Below are positions 15,552 to 23,206 of a stretch of 31,002 nt of DNA, piece by piece. The notes under the pieces were generated by a model that saw only the letters and a program-made list of their open reading frames with translations, did not search any database and was not told where the DNA came from. Source of the stretch: CANLDA01 sp964021645 (lineage in GTDB: Bacteria; Pseudomonadota; Alphaproteobacteria; Rhodobacterales; Rhodobacteraceae); assembly GCA_964021645.1 (NCBI GenBank), contig CAXIAD010000030.1, forward strand, positions 1 through 31,002. Reading direction: 5' to 3'. The stretch's first letter is position 1, and every line of letters begins with the position of its first letter. Both the position numbers and the translations under genes were made by a program.

Positions 15552-17597
15552 ATGTCCACCGACCCTCTTCTTCAACCTTTTCAGCTAAAGCACCTGACAT
15601 TGCGCAATCGGATCATGACCACCAGCCATGAACCCGCCTATCCGCAAGATGGCATGCCCAAAGAACGCTATGCGGCCTATCACGCCGAGCGTGCCAAAGC
15701 AGGTGTTGCGCTGGCAATGACGGCAGGATCGGCCGCCGTCAGCAGAGATAGCCCGCCTGTGTTCAACAACATTCTTGCCTATCGCGACGACGTTGTGCCG
15801 TGGATACAGCAACTAAGTGATGCGGTGCACGAGCATGATTGCGCAGTGATGATCCAGTTAACCCATTTGGGGCGGCGCACGAATTGGAACAAGGGCGATT
15901 GGTTGCCCTCCGTCTCCTCCTCAAAGCACCGCGAACCTGCGCATCGCTCCTTTCCCAAACTCATCGAAGATTGGGACATCGACCGGATCATCAACGATTT
16001 TGCAGACGCCGCACAGCGCATGCAATCTGGGGGAATGGATGGCATTGAATTGCAGGTTTATGGCCATCTGCTGGATCAGTTTTGGTCCCCGCTCAGCAAT
16101 GATCTGTCGGGGCCTTATGGGGCTGATACGATGGAAAACAGGATGCGTTTTCCAATGGATGTCGTGGAGGCGATCCGTAAACGGGTGGGCAGCGAATTCA
16201 TTGTCGGGCTGCGCTATACGGCTGATGAGGCGCAAAAGGGCGGGATCACAGCCGAGGACGGGTTAGAGATTTCCAAGCGTCTTGCCAAAACCGGGCAAAT
16301 TGATTTTCTAAATGTCATTCGGGGCCGCATTCATACAGATCCCGCGATGACCGACTTGATCCCGGTTCAGGGAATGAAAAGCGCGCCGCACCTAGATTTC
16401 GCTGGCGAAGTACGCAAGGCAACCGGAATGCCGACATTCCACGCAGCGCGCATTCCGGATGTCGCGACCGCCCGCCACGCCGTGCAAGCAGGGTTGTTGG
16501 ACATGGTCGGCATGACCCGCGCGCATATGGCAGACCCACATATCGTACGCAAAATCATCGAGGGACGGGAAGAGGATATTCGCCCCTGTGTCGGTGCAAC
16601 TTACTGTCTTGATCGGATTTATCAGGCGGGTGAGGCCTTGTGCATCCACAACGCGGCGACGGGGCGTGAATTGACGATGCCGCATGACATTGAACTGGCT
16701 GATATCAAAAAGAAAGTCGTGATTGTTGGGGCCGGGCCTGCCGGGCTTGAGGCGGCGCGCGTTGCTGCGGAACGCGGCCATGAGGTAACGGTATTTGAGG
16801 CCGCGGCTGATCCCGGCGGACAGGTTTTACTGACCTCGCAATCTGCGCGCCGTCGCGAGATGATTGGCATCATTGATTGGCGTATGGCCCAATGTGCCGC
16901 GCGTGATGTGAGGTTTCATTTCAACACATGGGCAGAGGCGGCGGATGTCACCGCCCTAAACCCTGATGTGGTGATTGTTGCAACCGGTGGCCTACCCAAT
17001 ATTGAGCTGTTCGAACAAGGTGGTGAGCAGGCCCATGTCGTGAGCGCATGGGATATCATTTCTGGCGATGTGAAGCCGGCGGGCAAGGTCTTGATCTATG
17101 ATGAAAGTGGCGACCACCCCGCCCTGCAAGCCGCCGAAATTGCTGCCAGTACAGGTGCAGAGGTTGAAATTATGACGCCAGATCGCACCTTTTCTCCTGA
17201 CGTCATGGCGATGAATTTGGTGCCTTATATGCGGACACTACAAGATAAGGATGTGACATTTACGGTGACCCGCCGCCTCATGGGGGTGGCACGCAACGGT
17301 AATAAATTGACCGCGACAATCGGCACGGATTACAGCGACCATACCTATGAAACCGAGGTCGATCAGGTTGTGGTGAACTACGGTACGCTGCCGTTGGATG
17401 ACCTGTATTTTGAACTGAAACCAATGTCATCAAACGCAGGGGCGGTCGATTACGATGCGCTACTTGCAGGGGCAAAACAGACGCTCAACCACAATAAAAG
17501 CGGGGGTTTTCAGGTGTTTCGCATCGGTGATGCGGTGTCGGCACGCAATACCCATGCAGCGATTTACGACGCCCTGCGTCTGGTAAAGGATATTTGA
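15552..17597 (+). CDS. OYE/FAD iron-sulfur oxidoreductase, N-methylproline demethylase-like
   Basis: 681 residues with the architecture of trimethylamine dehydrogenase and 2,4-dienoyl-CoA reductase. An FMN-binding Old Yellow Enzyme barrel (about 1-340) is followed by an Fe-S cluster loop and a FAD/NAD(P) module beginning VVIVGAGPAGLEAARVA (about 389-405). The cluster loop has Cys346, Cys352 and Cys364, but the second Cys of the usual CxxCxxC is Ala349. Members of this group include bacterial N-methylproline (stachydrine pathway) demethylases that oxidatively remove N-methyl groups. The pairing with a hydroxyproline-dehydratase-like gene 1 bp downstream fits a proline/hydroxyproline betaine role, but the substrate is inferred. 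AAAGGATG lies 6 nt before the ATG. It is controlled by the divergent TetR. Confidence 0.85.
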   Translation: MSTDPLLQPFQLKHLTLRNRIMTTSHEPAYPQDGMPKERYAAYHAERAKAGVALAMTAGSAAVSRDSPPVFNNILAYRDDVVPWIQQLSDAVHEHDCAVMIQLTHLGRRTNWNKGDWLPSVSSSKHREPAHRSFPKLIEDWDIDRIINDFADAAQRMQSGGMDGIELQVYGHLLDQFWSPLSNDLSGPYGADTMENRMRFPMDVVEAIRKRVGSEFIVGLRYTADEAQKGGITAEDGLEISKRLAKTGQIDFLNVIRGRIHTDPAMTDLIPVQGMKSAPHLDFAGEVRKATGMPTFHAARIPDVATARHAVQAGLLDMVGMTRAHMADPHIVRKIIEGREEDIRPCVGATYCLDRIYQAGEALCIHNAATGRELTMPHDIELADIKKKVVIVGAGPAGLEAARVAAERGHEVTVFEAAADPGGQVLLTSQSARRREMIGIIDWRMAQCAARDVRFHFNTWAEAADVTALNPDVVIVATGGLPNIELFEQGGEQAHVVSAWDIISGDVKPAGKVLIYDESGDHPALQAAEIAASTGAEVEIMTPDRTFSPDVMAMNLVPYMRTLQDKDVTFTVTRRLMGVARNGNKLTATIGTDYSDHTYETEVDQVVVNYGTLPLDDLYFELKPMSSNAGAVDYDALLAGAKQTLNHNKSGGFQVFRIGDAVSARNTHAAIYDALRLVKDI

Positions 17598-17598
17598 G

Positions 17599-18630
17599 AT
17601 GCGCAGCAGTAAAACCATCCATGTTGTATCTTGTCACGCCGAAGGCGAAGTCGGCGATGTCATTGTTGGCGGCGTTGCCCCACCGCCGGGCAAAACGCTG
17701 TGGGAGCAACGCAGCTGGATCGCCAAAGATGAAACGCTGCGCAACTTTATGCTGAATGAGCCACGCGGCGGGGTTTTTCGGCACGTGAATTTACTGGTGC
17801 CCCCCATCCATCCCGAGGCGCAGATGGGCTGGATCATCATGGAGCCGGAAGATACGCCGCCGATGTCGGGCTCAAACTCGATCTGCGTGTCAACGGTGCT
17901 GTTGGACAGCGGTATAATTGCGATGACAGAGCCTGTGACAGAAATGGTTTTGGAGGCCCCCGGTGGGTTGGTCCGCGTGCGCGCCGATTGCCGCAATGGC
18001 AAGGCCGAACGGATCACCGTGCGCAATCTGCCGTCATTTGCGGGGCAGATGGATGTGCCGTTGGAGGTGCCGGGGATCGGGCAAATCATGGTCGACACGG
18101 CCTTTGGCGGCGATAGTTTTGTGGTTGTTGATGCAGCAGCTCTTGGGTTTGAACTTGTTGCCTCTGAGGCAAAGAGACTGGCAGAATTGGGCGTTGCAAT
18201 CACCAATGCAGCCAATGCACAGCTTGTATTTGAGCATCCGACCAACCCGGACTGGCAGCATTTTTCCTTTTGCCTATTTGCCGGACCGATCACACGCGAA
18301 GGCAGTCACCTTAGTACCTCTGCCGCAGTCGCGATCCAACCGGGCAAAATTGATCGCTCCCCGACGGGTACGGCGGTATCCGCCCGAATGGCGCTGCTGC
18401 ATGCGCGCGGTGAAATGCAGGTCGGAGAGACATTTACCGCCCGATCGATCATTAATTCGGAGTTTCATGGGCGTATTGCCGACACCACAACCGTGGGCAT
18501 CACGCAGGCGATTATTCCCGAAATCACCGGACGCGCGTGGATCACCGGCACACATCAACACATGTTGGATCCGGATGACCCTTGGCCCGAAGGATACCGG
18601 CTTAGTGATACCTGGCCTGAATTGAAGTGA
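17599..18630 (+). CDS. Proline racemase superfamily protein (trans-3-hydroxyproline dehydratase-like, Ser/Thr active site)
   Basis: 343 residues of the proline racemase / 4-hydroxyproline epimerase / trans-3-hydroxy-L-proline dehydratase superfamily. Two symmetric diaminopimelate-epimerase-like halves are present. In racemases the general acid/bases are the Cys of MCGH and the Cys of DRSPCGT. Here the first motif is PPMSGSNS (Ser90, with Ser92 replacing His) and the second is DRSPTGTA (Thr256). A Thr at the second site is the dehydratase signature, but dehydratases keep Cys or an equivalent at the first, so Ser/Thr is unusual. The ATG is 1 bp after the oxidoreductase stop, so the two form one operon. 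The reaction may be dehydration of a hydroxyproline-like substrate; a different lyase is possible. Confidence 0.85.
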   Translation: MRSSKTIHVVSCHAEGEVGDVIVGGVAPPPGKTLWEQRSWIAKDETLRNFMLNEPRGGVFRHVNLLVPPIHPEAQMGWIIMEPEDTPPMSGSNSICVSTVLLDSGIIAMTEPVTEMVLEAPGGLVRVRADCRNGKAERITVRNLPSFAGQMDVPLEVPGIGQIMVDTAFGGDSFVVVDAAALGFELVASEAKRLAELGVAITNAANAQLVFEHPTNPDWQHFSFCLFAGPITREGSHLSTSAAVAIQPGKIDRSPTGTAVSARMALLHARGEMQVGETFTARSIINSEFHGRIADTTTVGITQAIIPEITGRAWITGTHQHMLDPDDPWPEGYRLSDTWPELK

Positions 18631-18668
18631 CGTTATGGAGAGCGAATTGAGGGCGCAGGCACCCGAAA

Positions 18669-19694
18669 TTAGTGGTCTTTGATACGCCCCAAAGACTCGC
18701 GAACCCGAAGAGAGCTTTGCAATTCAGTCGAGGCCCCGTCACTAAGTTTTTCGACCATTTTCACAAGTTCAATCGCCGCCCTGCGCCCCATTTCGCGGTG
18801 GGGCACATGCACTGTTGTGAGGCTGGGCGTGACGATAAGCGCCAGTTCAATATCATCAAAACCCGTGATCGAAACGTCATTCGGCACATGCAACCCTAGG
18901 TCTTGTGCGCGCAATAAAGCTCCAACTGCCAACACATCATTTCCGCACATCACAACCGTGGGCCGATCCTCACATTCCATCAGCTCAGCAAAGGCGTCGC
19001 CACCGCTTTCAATTTCATAGGATGTTTCGACCACCCTCATCACTTTGGTTCCCAAATCGCACTGGGCAACGGCCTCAATTATCCCTTCAAGACGCTGCTC
19101 GGCACGGTCGTTTCCCTTGGTAATGCCTGAAATAATACCGATTTTTCGATGCCCGTGGTCGATGACCGTTTGGGTAAGCTCCCCCATTGAGGCGCGATTA
19201 TCAAACCCAATAGAGGCATGGCTATTCTGCTCCGAGAAGGCCCAAGCAATCAGAACCGGGATATTTTGGTGCTCAAGATAACGGTAGATTTCGGCGCTGC
19301 GCTCATACCCAATCAACAGCAACCCGTCAGCTCCACGCGCAACCAATGCGCGAATCTGCTCTTCTTCAACATCGGGATTATAGGCCGAACTTGAGATCAG
19401 CAACGTATAGCCACGCGCATGCAGCTCTTCTTGAAAAGCCTGAATGCCCCGCGCAAAAATCGCGTTTTCCATGGTTGGAATAATCGCGCCAATGGTGAAT
19501 GTGCGTTTGGCGGCCATGACGCGCGCGCCAAAATTGGGTGTATAGCCCAATTCCTCGACGACCTTCATCACGCGTAACCGGGTGCTCTCAACAACGCGTT
19601 TTGGGCTGTTAAGGCAGCGCGATACAGTCGCAGTAGAGACCCCCGCCGATTTGGCGACATCGTCCAGCGTTGGGGTGGATCGGCTCGATTGCAT
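18669..19694 (-). CDS. LacI-family repressor of the sulfonate operon
   Basis: 341 residues from ATG 19694, preferred over a TTG 24 bp upstream because GAGG lies 6 nt before it. The LacI HTH and hinge are TLDDVAKSAGVSTATVSRCLNSP and GYTPNFGARVMA; a periplasmic-binding-protein-like effector domain follows (IGAIIPTMENAIFARGI ... ITGFDDIELA). It is divergent from the TRAP-transporter operon. A GTAAGCGCTTAC palindrome, the hallmark of LacI/GalR operators, lies in the -10 region of that operon. It probably represses uptake and catabolism until a sulfonate ligand binds (inference). It converges on the dehydratase-like gene with 38 bp between. Confidence 0.93.
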   Translation of the reverse strand: MQSSRSTPTLDDVAKSAGVSTATVSRCLNSPKRVVESTRLRVMKVVEELGYTPNFGARVMAAKRTFTIGAIIPTMENAIFARGIQAFQEELHARGYTLLISSSAYNPDVEEEQIRALVARGADGLLLIGYERSAEIYRYLEHQNIPVLIAWAFSEQNSHASIGFDNRASMGELTQTVIDHGHRKIGIISGITKGNDRAEQRLEGIIEAVAQCDLGTKVMRVVETSYEIESGGDAFAELMECEDRPTVVMCGNDVLAVGALLRAQDLGLHVPNDVSITGFDDIELALIVTPSLTTVHVPHREMGRRAAIELVKMVEKLSDGASTELQSSLRVRESLGRIKDH

Positions 19695-19764
19695 AGGTTT
19701 CCTCAGTGCGGGTTTCAAAATTCAATACACTAAGTTTACAGAAATCAAAATTGATAAATCCAAA

Positions 19765-19778
19765 TGTAAGGGCTTGCA
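19765..19778. promoter_or_regulatory. Second LacI-type operator (degenerate)
   Basis: TGTAAGGGCTTGCA matches TGTAAGCGCTTACA at 12 of 14 positions. Its centre is 23 bp upstream of the perfect operator, and it overlaps the -35 of the TRAP operon. Confidence 0.5.
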
Positions 19779-19803
19779 TGAATCATTGGTAAGCGCTTAC
19801 ACT
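19775..19803 (+). promoter_or_regulatory. Promoter of the TRAP/sulfonate operon
   Basis: TTGCAT, a 17-bp spacer and TACACT (4 of 6 matches each) give a start near 19810, about 30 nt before the first ORF. The perfect LacI operator occupies the spacer and the -10. Confidence 0.5.
19789..19800. promoter_or_regulatory. LacI/GalR-type operator
   Basis: GTAAGCGCTTAC, a perfect 12-bp palindrome with the central CG typical of LacI-family sites, located between the divergent LacI gene and the TRAP operon. Confidence 0.85.
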
Positions 19804-19838
19804 GACGCCGAGACCTAATCTCTCTGGGAGTATCACTT

Positions 19839-20024
19839 ATGTTTCTTGCAGCCTCGATCGCAGTGTTTGTTGTCTATTTTTCCAACGTTGCTTTGGGTGC
19901 ATTCGCCAGAAACGCCTTTTTGGGTGACGTTGGTGAGATGTTGGTTCTTTTCGCGGCTGTGATCCTTTTCGTAGTCGCAATTCTAAAAAAAGAAGCTGAC
20001 CGAAATCGAAAAAACGGCGGCTAA
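19839..20024 (+). CDS. Small two-helix membrane protein preceding the TRAP transporter
   Basis: 61 residues. One hydrophobic segment at about 2-22 (FLAASIAVFVVYFSNVALGAF) and a second at about 30-49 (VGEMLVLFAAVILFVVAIL), then a charged tail KKEADRNRKNGG. GGGAG lies upstream of the ATG. It is the first gene after the LacI-controlled promoter and ends 21 bp before dctP, so it belongs to the operon. I do not know a named family; similar small proteins occur before TRAP binding-protein genes in roseobacters as far as I recall. A role in transporter assembly is conjecture. Confidence 0.75.
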   Translation: MFLAASIAVFVVYFSNVALGAFARNAFLGDVGEMLVLFAAVILFVVAILKKEADRNRKNGG

Positions 20025-20045
20025 ATGTTTCTGGGAGGAAATAGA

Positions 20046-21194
20046 ATGAACAAGGATCGCAACGAACTGGGCTCAGTTGAGCGCCGCAATTTTCTAAAAT
20101 TAACCACAGCCGGTGGATTTACGGCCGCAATGGTTGCAGGCGCAAGCGGGATGCTTTGGTCGTCGGAAGCCGTCGCGCAAACCGCGAACGAAGAGCGCGA
20201 CCGTGAAAAGGCCGCAGCACATGTGATGACCATCGCAACGGCCTATGTTTTGGGTGCCTCGCGCAGCTATCCAATCATGCAACTTGATCTAAAAGAAAAC
20301 ATCCAGAATGCCACCAACGGCAAAGTATACGTCAAATTGGCCCCCGGTGGTCAATTGGGTGCGGGCGGTGCATTGGTCCAAAAAGTGCAAGGCGGCACAA
20401 TCCAAGCAGCCCAACATTCACTGTCAAACTTCGCGCCATTTGCCTCAACTGTTGATCTGATCAACATGCCCTATTTGTGTGGCTCAAACCAACGGTTCAC
20501 CAACCTTGTAACCTCTGATCATTGGAACAAGGAAGTACACCCCAAGGTTGAGGCCGCAGGTTTCAAAGCCTTGTTTTACGTCAACATTGACCCTCGTGTT
20601 GTTGCCGTGCGCAAAGGCGGTGCTGGTGCCGTTCTCAGCCCTTCCGATTTGCAGGGTGTTAAGTTCCGCGTTCCGGGTTCCAAGATGCTGCAACAGTATT
20701 ACCGTATGGTAGGCGCAAACCCAACGCCCGTTGCTTGGGGTGAAACACCCTCTGCAATCAAGCAGGGTGTTGCAGATGCGCTGGATCCGTCAGTTGGCGC
20801 GCTCTATGTCTTTGGTTTCAAAGACATCCTTAGCCATGTGACATTCACCCAAGCGGTGCCTGATAGCCAAGTTTACTCATGCAACCTTGAGTGGTTTAAC
20901 TCCATGCCTGCCGATGTTCAGGAGGGGATCATGTGGGGCTCTGAAATGACCATGCACCAGAACCTGTCCAAGGTGCCATCTGCGCGCGCATTTGCGATGT
21001 CAGAATTGGCCAAAGTCGGCGTTCAGTTCCACTCGCTTTCTGATGATCAGCTGGGCGAATGGAAAGCTGCGGGCGGCTACCAGCGCCCGGAGTGGGACGA
21101 ATTCAAAGTGGATCTCGCCGGTTCAATGGATGCGTTCAACAAGCTGGAAGAAGCTGCCAGCACCCAAGGCAAATACTACGTTCACGACGCCTAA
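20046..21194 (+). CDS. TRAP transporter substrate-binding protein (DctP type), Tat-exported
   Basis: 382 residues from ATG 20046, with GGGAGGAA 6 nt upstream; an in-frame ATG at 20025 precedes the RBS and is rejected. The N-terminus has the twin-arginine motif ERRNFLK (Arg13, Arg14) and a hydrophobic stretch, with cleavage expected near AVAQ (about residue 45). The mature part has the DctP fold, including KVYVKLAPGGQLGAGG and the conserved Arg region VKFRVPGSKMLQQYYRMVGANPTPVAWGE that binds a carboxylate or sulfonate. With the next two genes it forms a sodium-driven TRAP importer. The neighbouring enzymes suggest DHPS or sulfolactate as cargo, as for HpsKLM in Cupriavidus. Confidence 0.92.
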   Translation: MNKDRNELGSVERRNFLKLTTAGGFTAAMVAGASGMLWSSEAVAQTANEERDREKAAAHVMTIATAYVLGASRSYPIMQLDLKENIQNATNGKVYVKLAPGGQLGAGGALVQKVQGGTIQAAQHSLSNFAPFASTVDLINMPYLCGSNQRFTNLVTSDHWNKEVHPKVEAAGFKALFYVNIDPRVVAVRKGGAGAVLSPSDLQGVKFRVPGSKMLQQYYRMVGANPTPVAWGETPSAIKQGVADALDPSVGALYVFGFKDILSHVTFTQAVPDSQVYSCNLEWFNSMPADVQEGIMWGSEMTMHQNLSKVPSARAFAMSELAKVGVQFHSLSDDQLGEWKAAGGYQRPEWDEFKVDLAGSMDAFNKLEEAASTQGKYYVHDA

Positions 21195-21201
21195 GGGCAT
21201 C

Positions 21202-21227
21202 TGCGGGCGCGCAATTGTGCGCCCGCA
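21202..21227 (+). terminator. Strong hairpin between dctP and dctQ (attenuator or 3' stabiliser)
   Basis: An 11-bp GC-rich stem (21202-21212 with 21217-21227, one G-U pair) and an AATT loop, 7 bp after the dctP stop, followed by TCTTCTTC. The U-tract is poor, so partial termination or protection of dctP mRNA is more likely than a full stop, as expected where binding protein is needed in excess. Confidence 0.65.
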
Positions 21228-21308
21228 TCTTCTTCAAAAGCAGAGCTTCGAATTTTCCGGGTCTTCGCACCCGTGAGCATTCGCTTTCGCCAACCAATTG
21301 GAGACAAA

Positions 21309-21821
21309 ATGGGCATGTTGAAACGCATAGATCGAGACGCCGAGCTTTGGCTGTTGTTGATTTTTTACGTGATGTTGGTCGTGACCATGGCCGTCGAAGT
21401 ACTGCGGCGCGAGGTGTTTTCATACTCCTCCATTTGGGGCGAAGAAATCGTGCGGTATTCGTTCATCTACCTTGCATGGATCGGTGCCGCCGCAGCAGTC
21501 AAAGATCGCGCGCACATCCGCATTGATGTTTTGATGCACTATCTGGGACCGCGCGCCAAAGCATTGCTGTATATTTTTGGCGATGTCGTGATGTTCGCTG
21601 TCGCCCTCGTCGCGCTGTACTGGTCGTTTGAGACGGTTTTGGTATCCGCGCATTTCGGCTCGGTGACAGATGGGCTTCGGGTTTCCAAAGTGTGGTTCCT
21701 GATGGCCGTTCCAACCGGATTTATCCTAATCGTCTGGCGTCTATTACAGTCGTTTGTTCGCGATTTTCGATCTTTGAAAAACGGCACTCCCGTCTTTCAA
21801 GGTGACAAACTGTTTGATTAA
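21309..21821 (+). CDS. TRAP transporter small permease (DctQ type)
   Basis: 170 residues with four membrane helices (starting AELWLLLIFYVMLVVTMAV) and the DctQ signature EEIVRYSFIYLAWIGAAAAVKDRAHIRID. ATG 21309 is chosen because TTGGAGAC precedes it; a GTG at 21273 would add 12 residues without an RBS. It bridges the binding protein and the large permease. It lies 11 bp upstream of dctM. Confidence 0.93.
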   Translation: MGMLKRIDRDAELWLLLIFYVMLVVTMAVEVLRREVFSYSSIWGEEIVRYSFIYLAWIGAAAAVKDRAHIRIDVLMHYLGPRAKALLYIFGDVVMFAVALVALYWSFETVLVSAHFGSVTDGLRVSKVWFLMAVPTGFILIVWRLLQSFVRDFRSLKNGTPVFQGDKLFD

Positions 21822-21832
21822 GGAACGCGACA

Positions 21833-23161
21833 ATGCTTTGGACCACACAACTTCAAGCGATCGAATTGGGCTGGGATTTCTACCTTCCAGTCATTCTGTT
21901 CGTTGCGCTTATCGCGATGGCTGTGCCTGTTTGGGCCGCCATCGGAGCCGCCGCCATCACCATGTTGCTTATGTCGGGGGACCTCCCGCTAAGCCTTGTT
22001 GGTGAAAGTCTTTTTTCTGGGATTGATGCCTTTGCTTTGACGGCGGTTCCACTGTTCATTCTGACCGGTGACGTGCTTGTACGCACGGGGTTATCGCGAA
22101 AATTTCTGGATGTTGCGGAGGCTTTGACCAATTTTGCCAAAGGCGGATTTGGGTCTGCGACTGTGCTGGTATGCGGGATGTTTGCGGCGATCTCCGGGTC
22201 GGATGCAGCGGGTGCTGCGGCTGTCGGGCGGATGACCATCGACCGGTTGGTCGAAAGCGGATATCCCCGCCCCTATGCCTGCGCGCTCGTTGCTGCGGGA
22301 GCCTGCACAGGCATTCTGATCCCACCGTCGATCGCCTATATCATCATCGGTTTGGTGCTGGGAATTTCCGCCTCAACGCTGTTTCTTGCGGCCCTTATTC
22401 CGGGCATCGCGATTTTGCTGTCTATCCTGATCACCAACCTGATTGTGAACCGGATTTATGGGTACGAAGGGGGCGGCAACATGAGCTTTAGCGCGTGGTT
22501 TGCAAACTTGCGCCGCTCGCTGGCCTCTGGATGGTACGCCTTTATCGTGCCGGGCATCATCTTTTACGGCATCTTTTCGGGGCGCCTAACCCCAACCGAG
22601 GCCGGTGCAACAGCCGTGGTCGTTACGATCGCAATGGGCTTTTATCTCGGCACTTTGAAATTGGCGGATTTCCCTGCCATGCTACTTAGCTCCGCCAAGG
22701 TGAACGGTGTCATTCTGCCCATCATCGCCTTTTCCGCCCCCTTGGCCGAGGCCTTGGCAATCATGGGTGTGCCGCAGGGGTTTGTTGCTTCGATCACCGC
22801 CTTTACAGATGAACCATGGTTGCTGATTTTGCTGATGATCGGCATTTTGATCGCGGCGGGCTGCGTCATGGAAACAACGCCAAATATTGTGATCCTCGCG
22901 CCGATCCTGAAACCGCTGGCCGACAACATCGGCATGAACGAAATCCAGTTCTGTATCATGATGATCACCGCACTAGGTGTCGGGTTTATCACCCCGCCCC
23001 TTGGGCTTAATTTATTCGTCGTCGCCGGGATCACAGGGGAATCCATACTCAAGATCGCGGCGCGCGCAATCCCCTTCGTTATCTGCATGTTTATCGTTGT
23101 TTTATTCATCGCCTACATCCCGGCGATTTCAACGACATTCCTGCCAGAAATCTACAAATAG
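21833..23161 (+). CDS. TRAP transporter large permease (DctM type)
   Basis: 442 residues with about 12 membrane helices; the transport channel of the TRAP system. Typical segments: VPLFILTGDVLVRTGLSRK, the DAAGAAAVGRMTIDRLVESGYPRPYA re-entrant region, GILIPPSIAYIIIG, GRLTPTEAGATAVV and FITPPLGLNLFV. AAGGAACG lies before ATG 21833. Same operon as dctP and dctQ. Confidence 0.95.
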   Translation: MLWTTQLQAIELGWDFYLPVILFVALIAMAVPVWAAIGAAAITMLLMSGDLPLSLVGESLFSGIDAFALTAVPLFILTGDVLVRTGLSRKFLDVAEALTNFAKGGFGSATVLVCGMFAAISGSDAAGAAAVGRMTIDRLVESGYPRPYACALVAAGACTGILIPPSIAYIIIGLVLGISASTLFLAALIPGIAILLSILITNLIVNRIYGYEGGGNMSFSAWFANLRRSLASGWYAFIVPGIIFYGIFSGRLTPTEAGATAVVVTIAMGFYLGTLKLADFPAMLLSSAKVNGVILPIIAFSAPLAEALAIMGVPQGFVASITAFTDEPWLLILLMIGILIAAGCVMETTPNIVILAPILKPLADNIGMNEIQFCIMMITALGVGFITPPLGLNLFVVAGITGESILKIAARAIPFVICMFIVVLFIAYIPAISTTFLPEIYK

Positions 23162-23206
23162 GCCCCAAATCCACCTTGGCCCAAAACCGCAAATAGGACT
23201 GAATTA

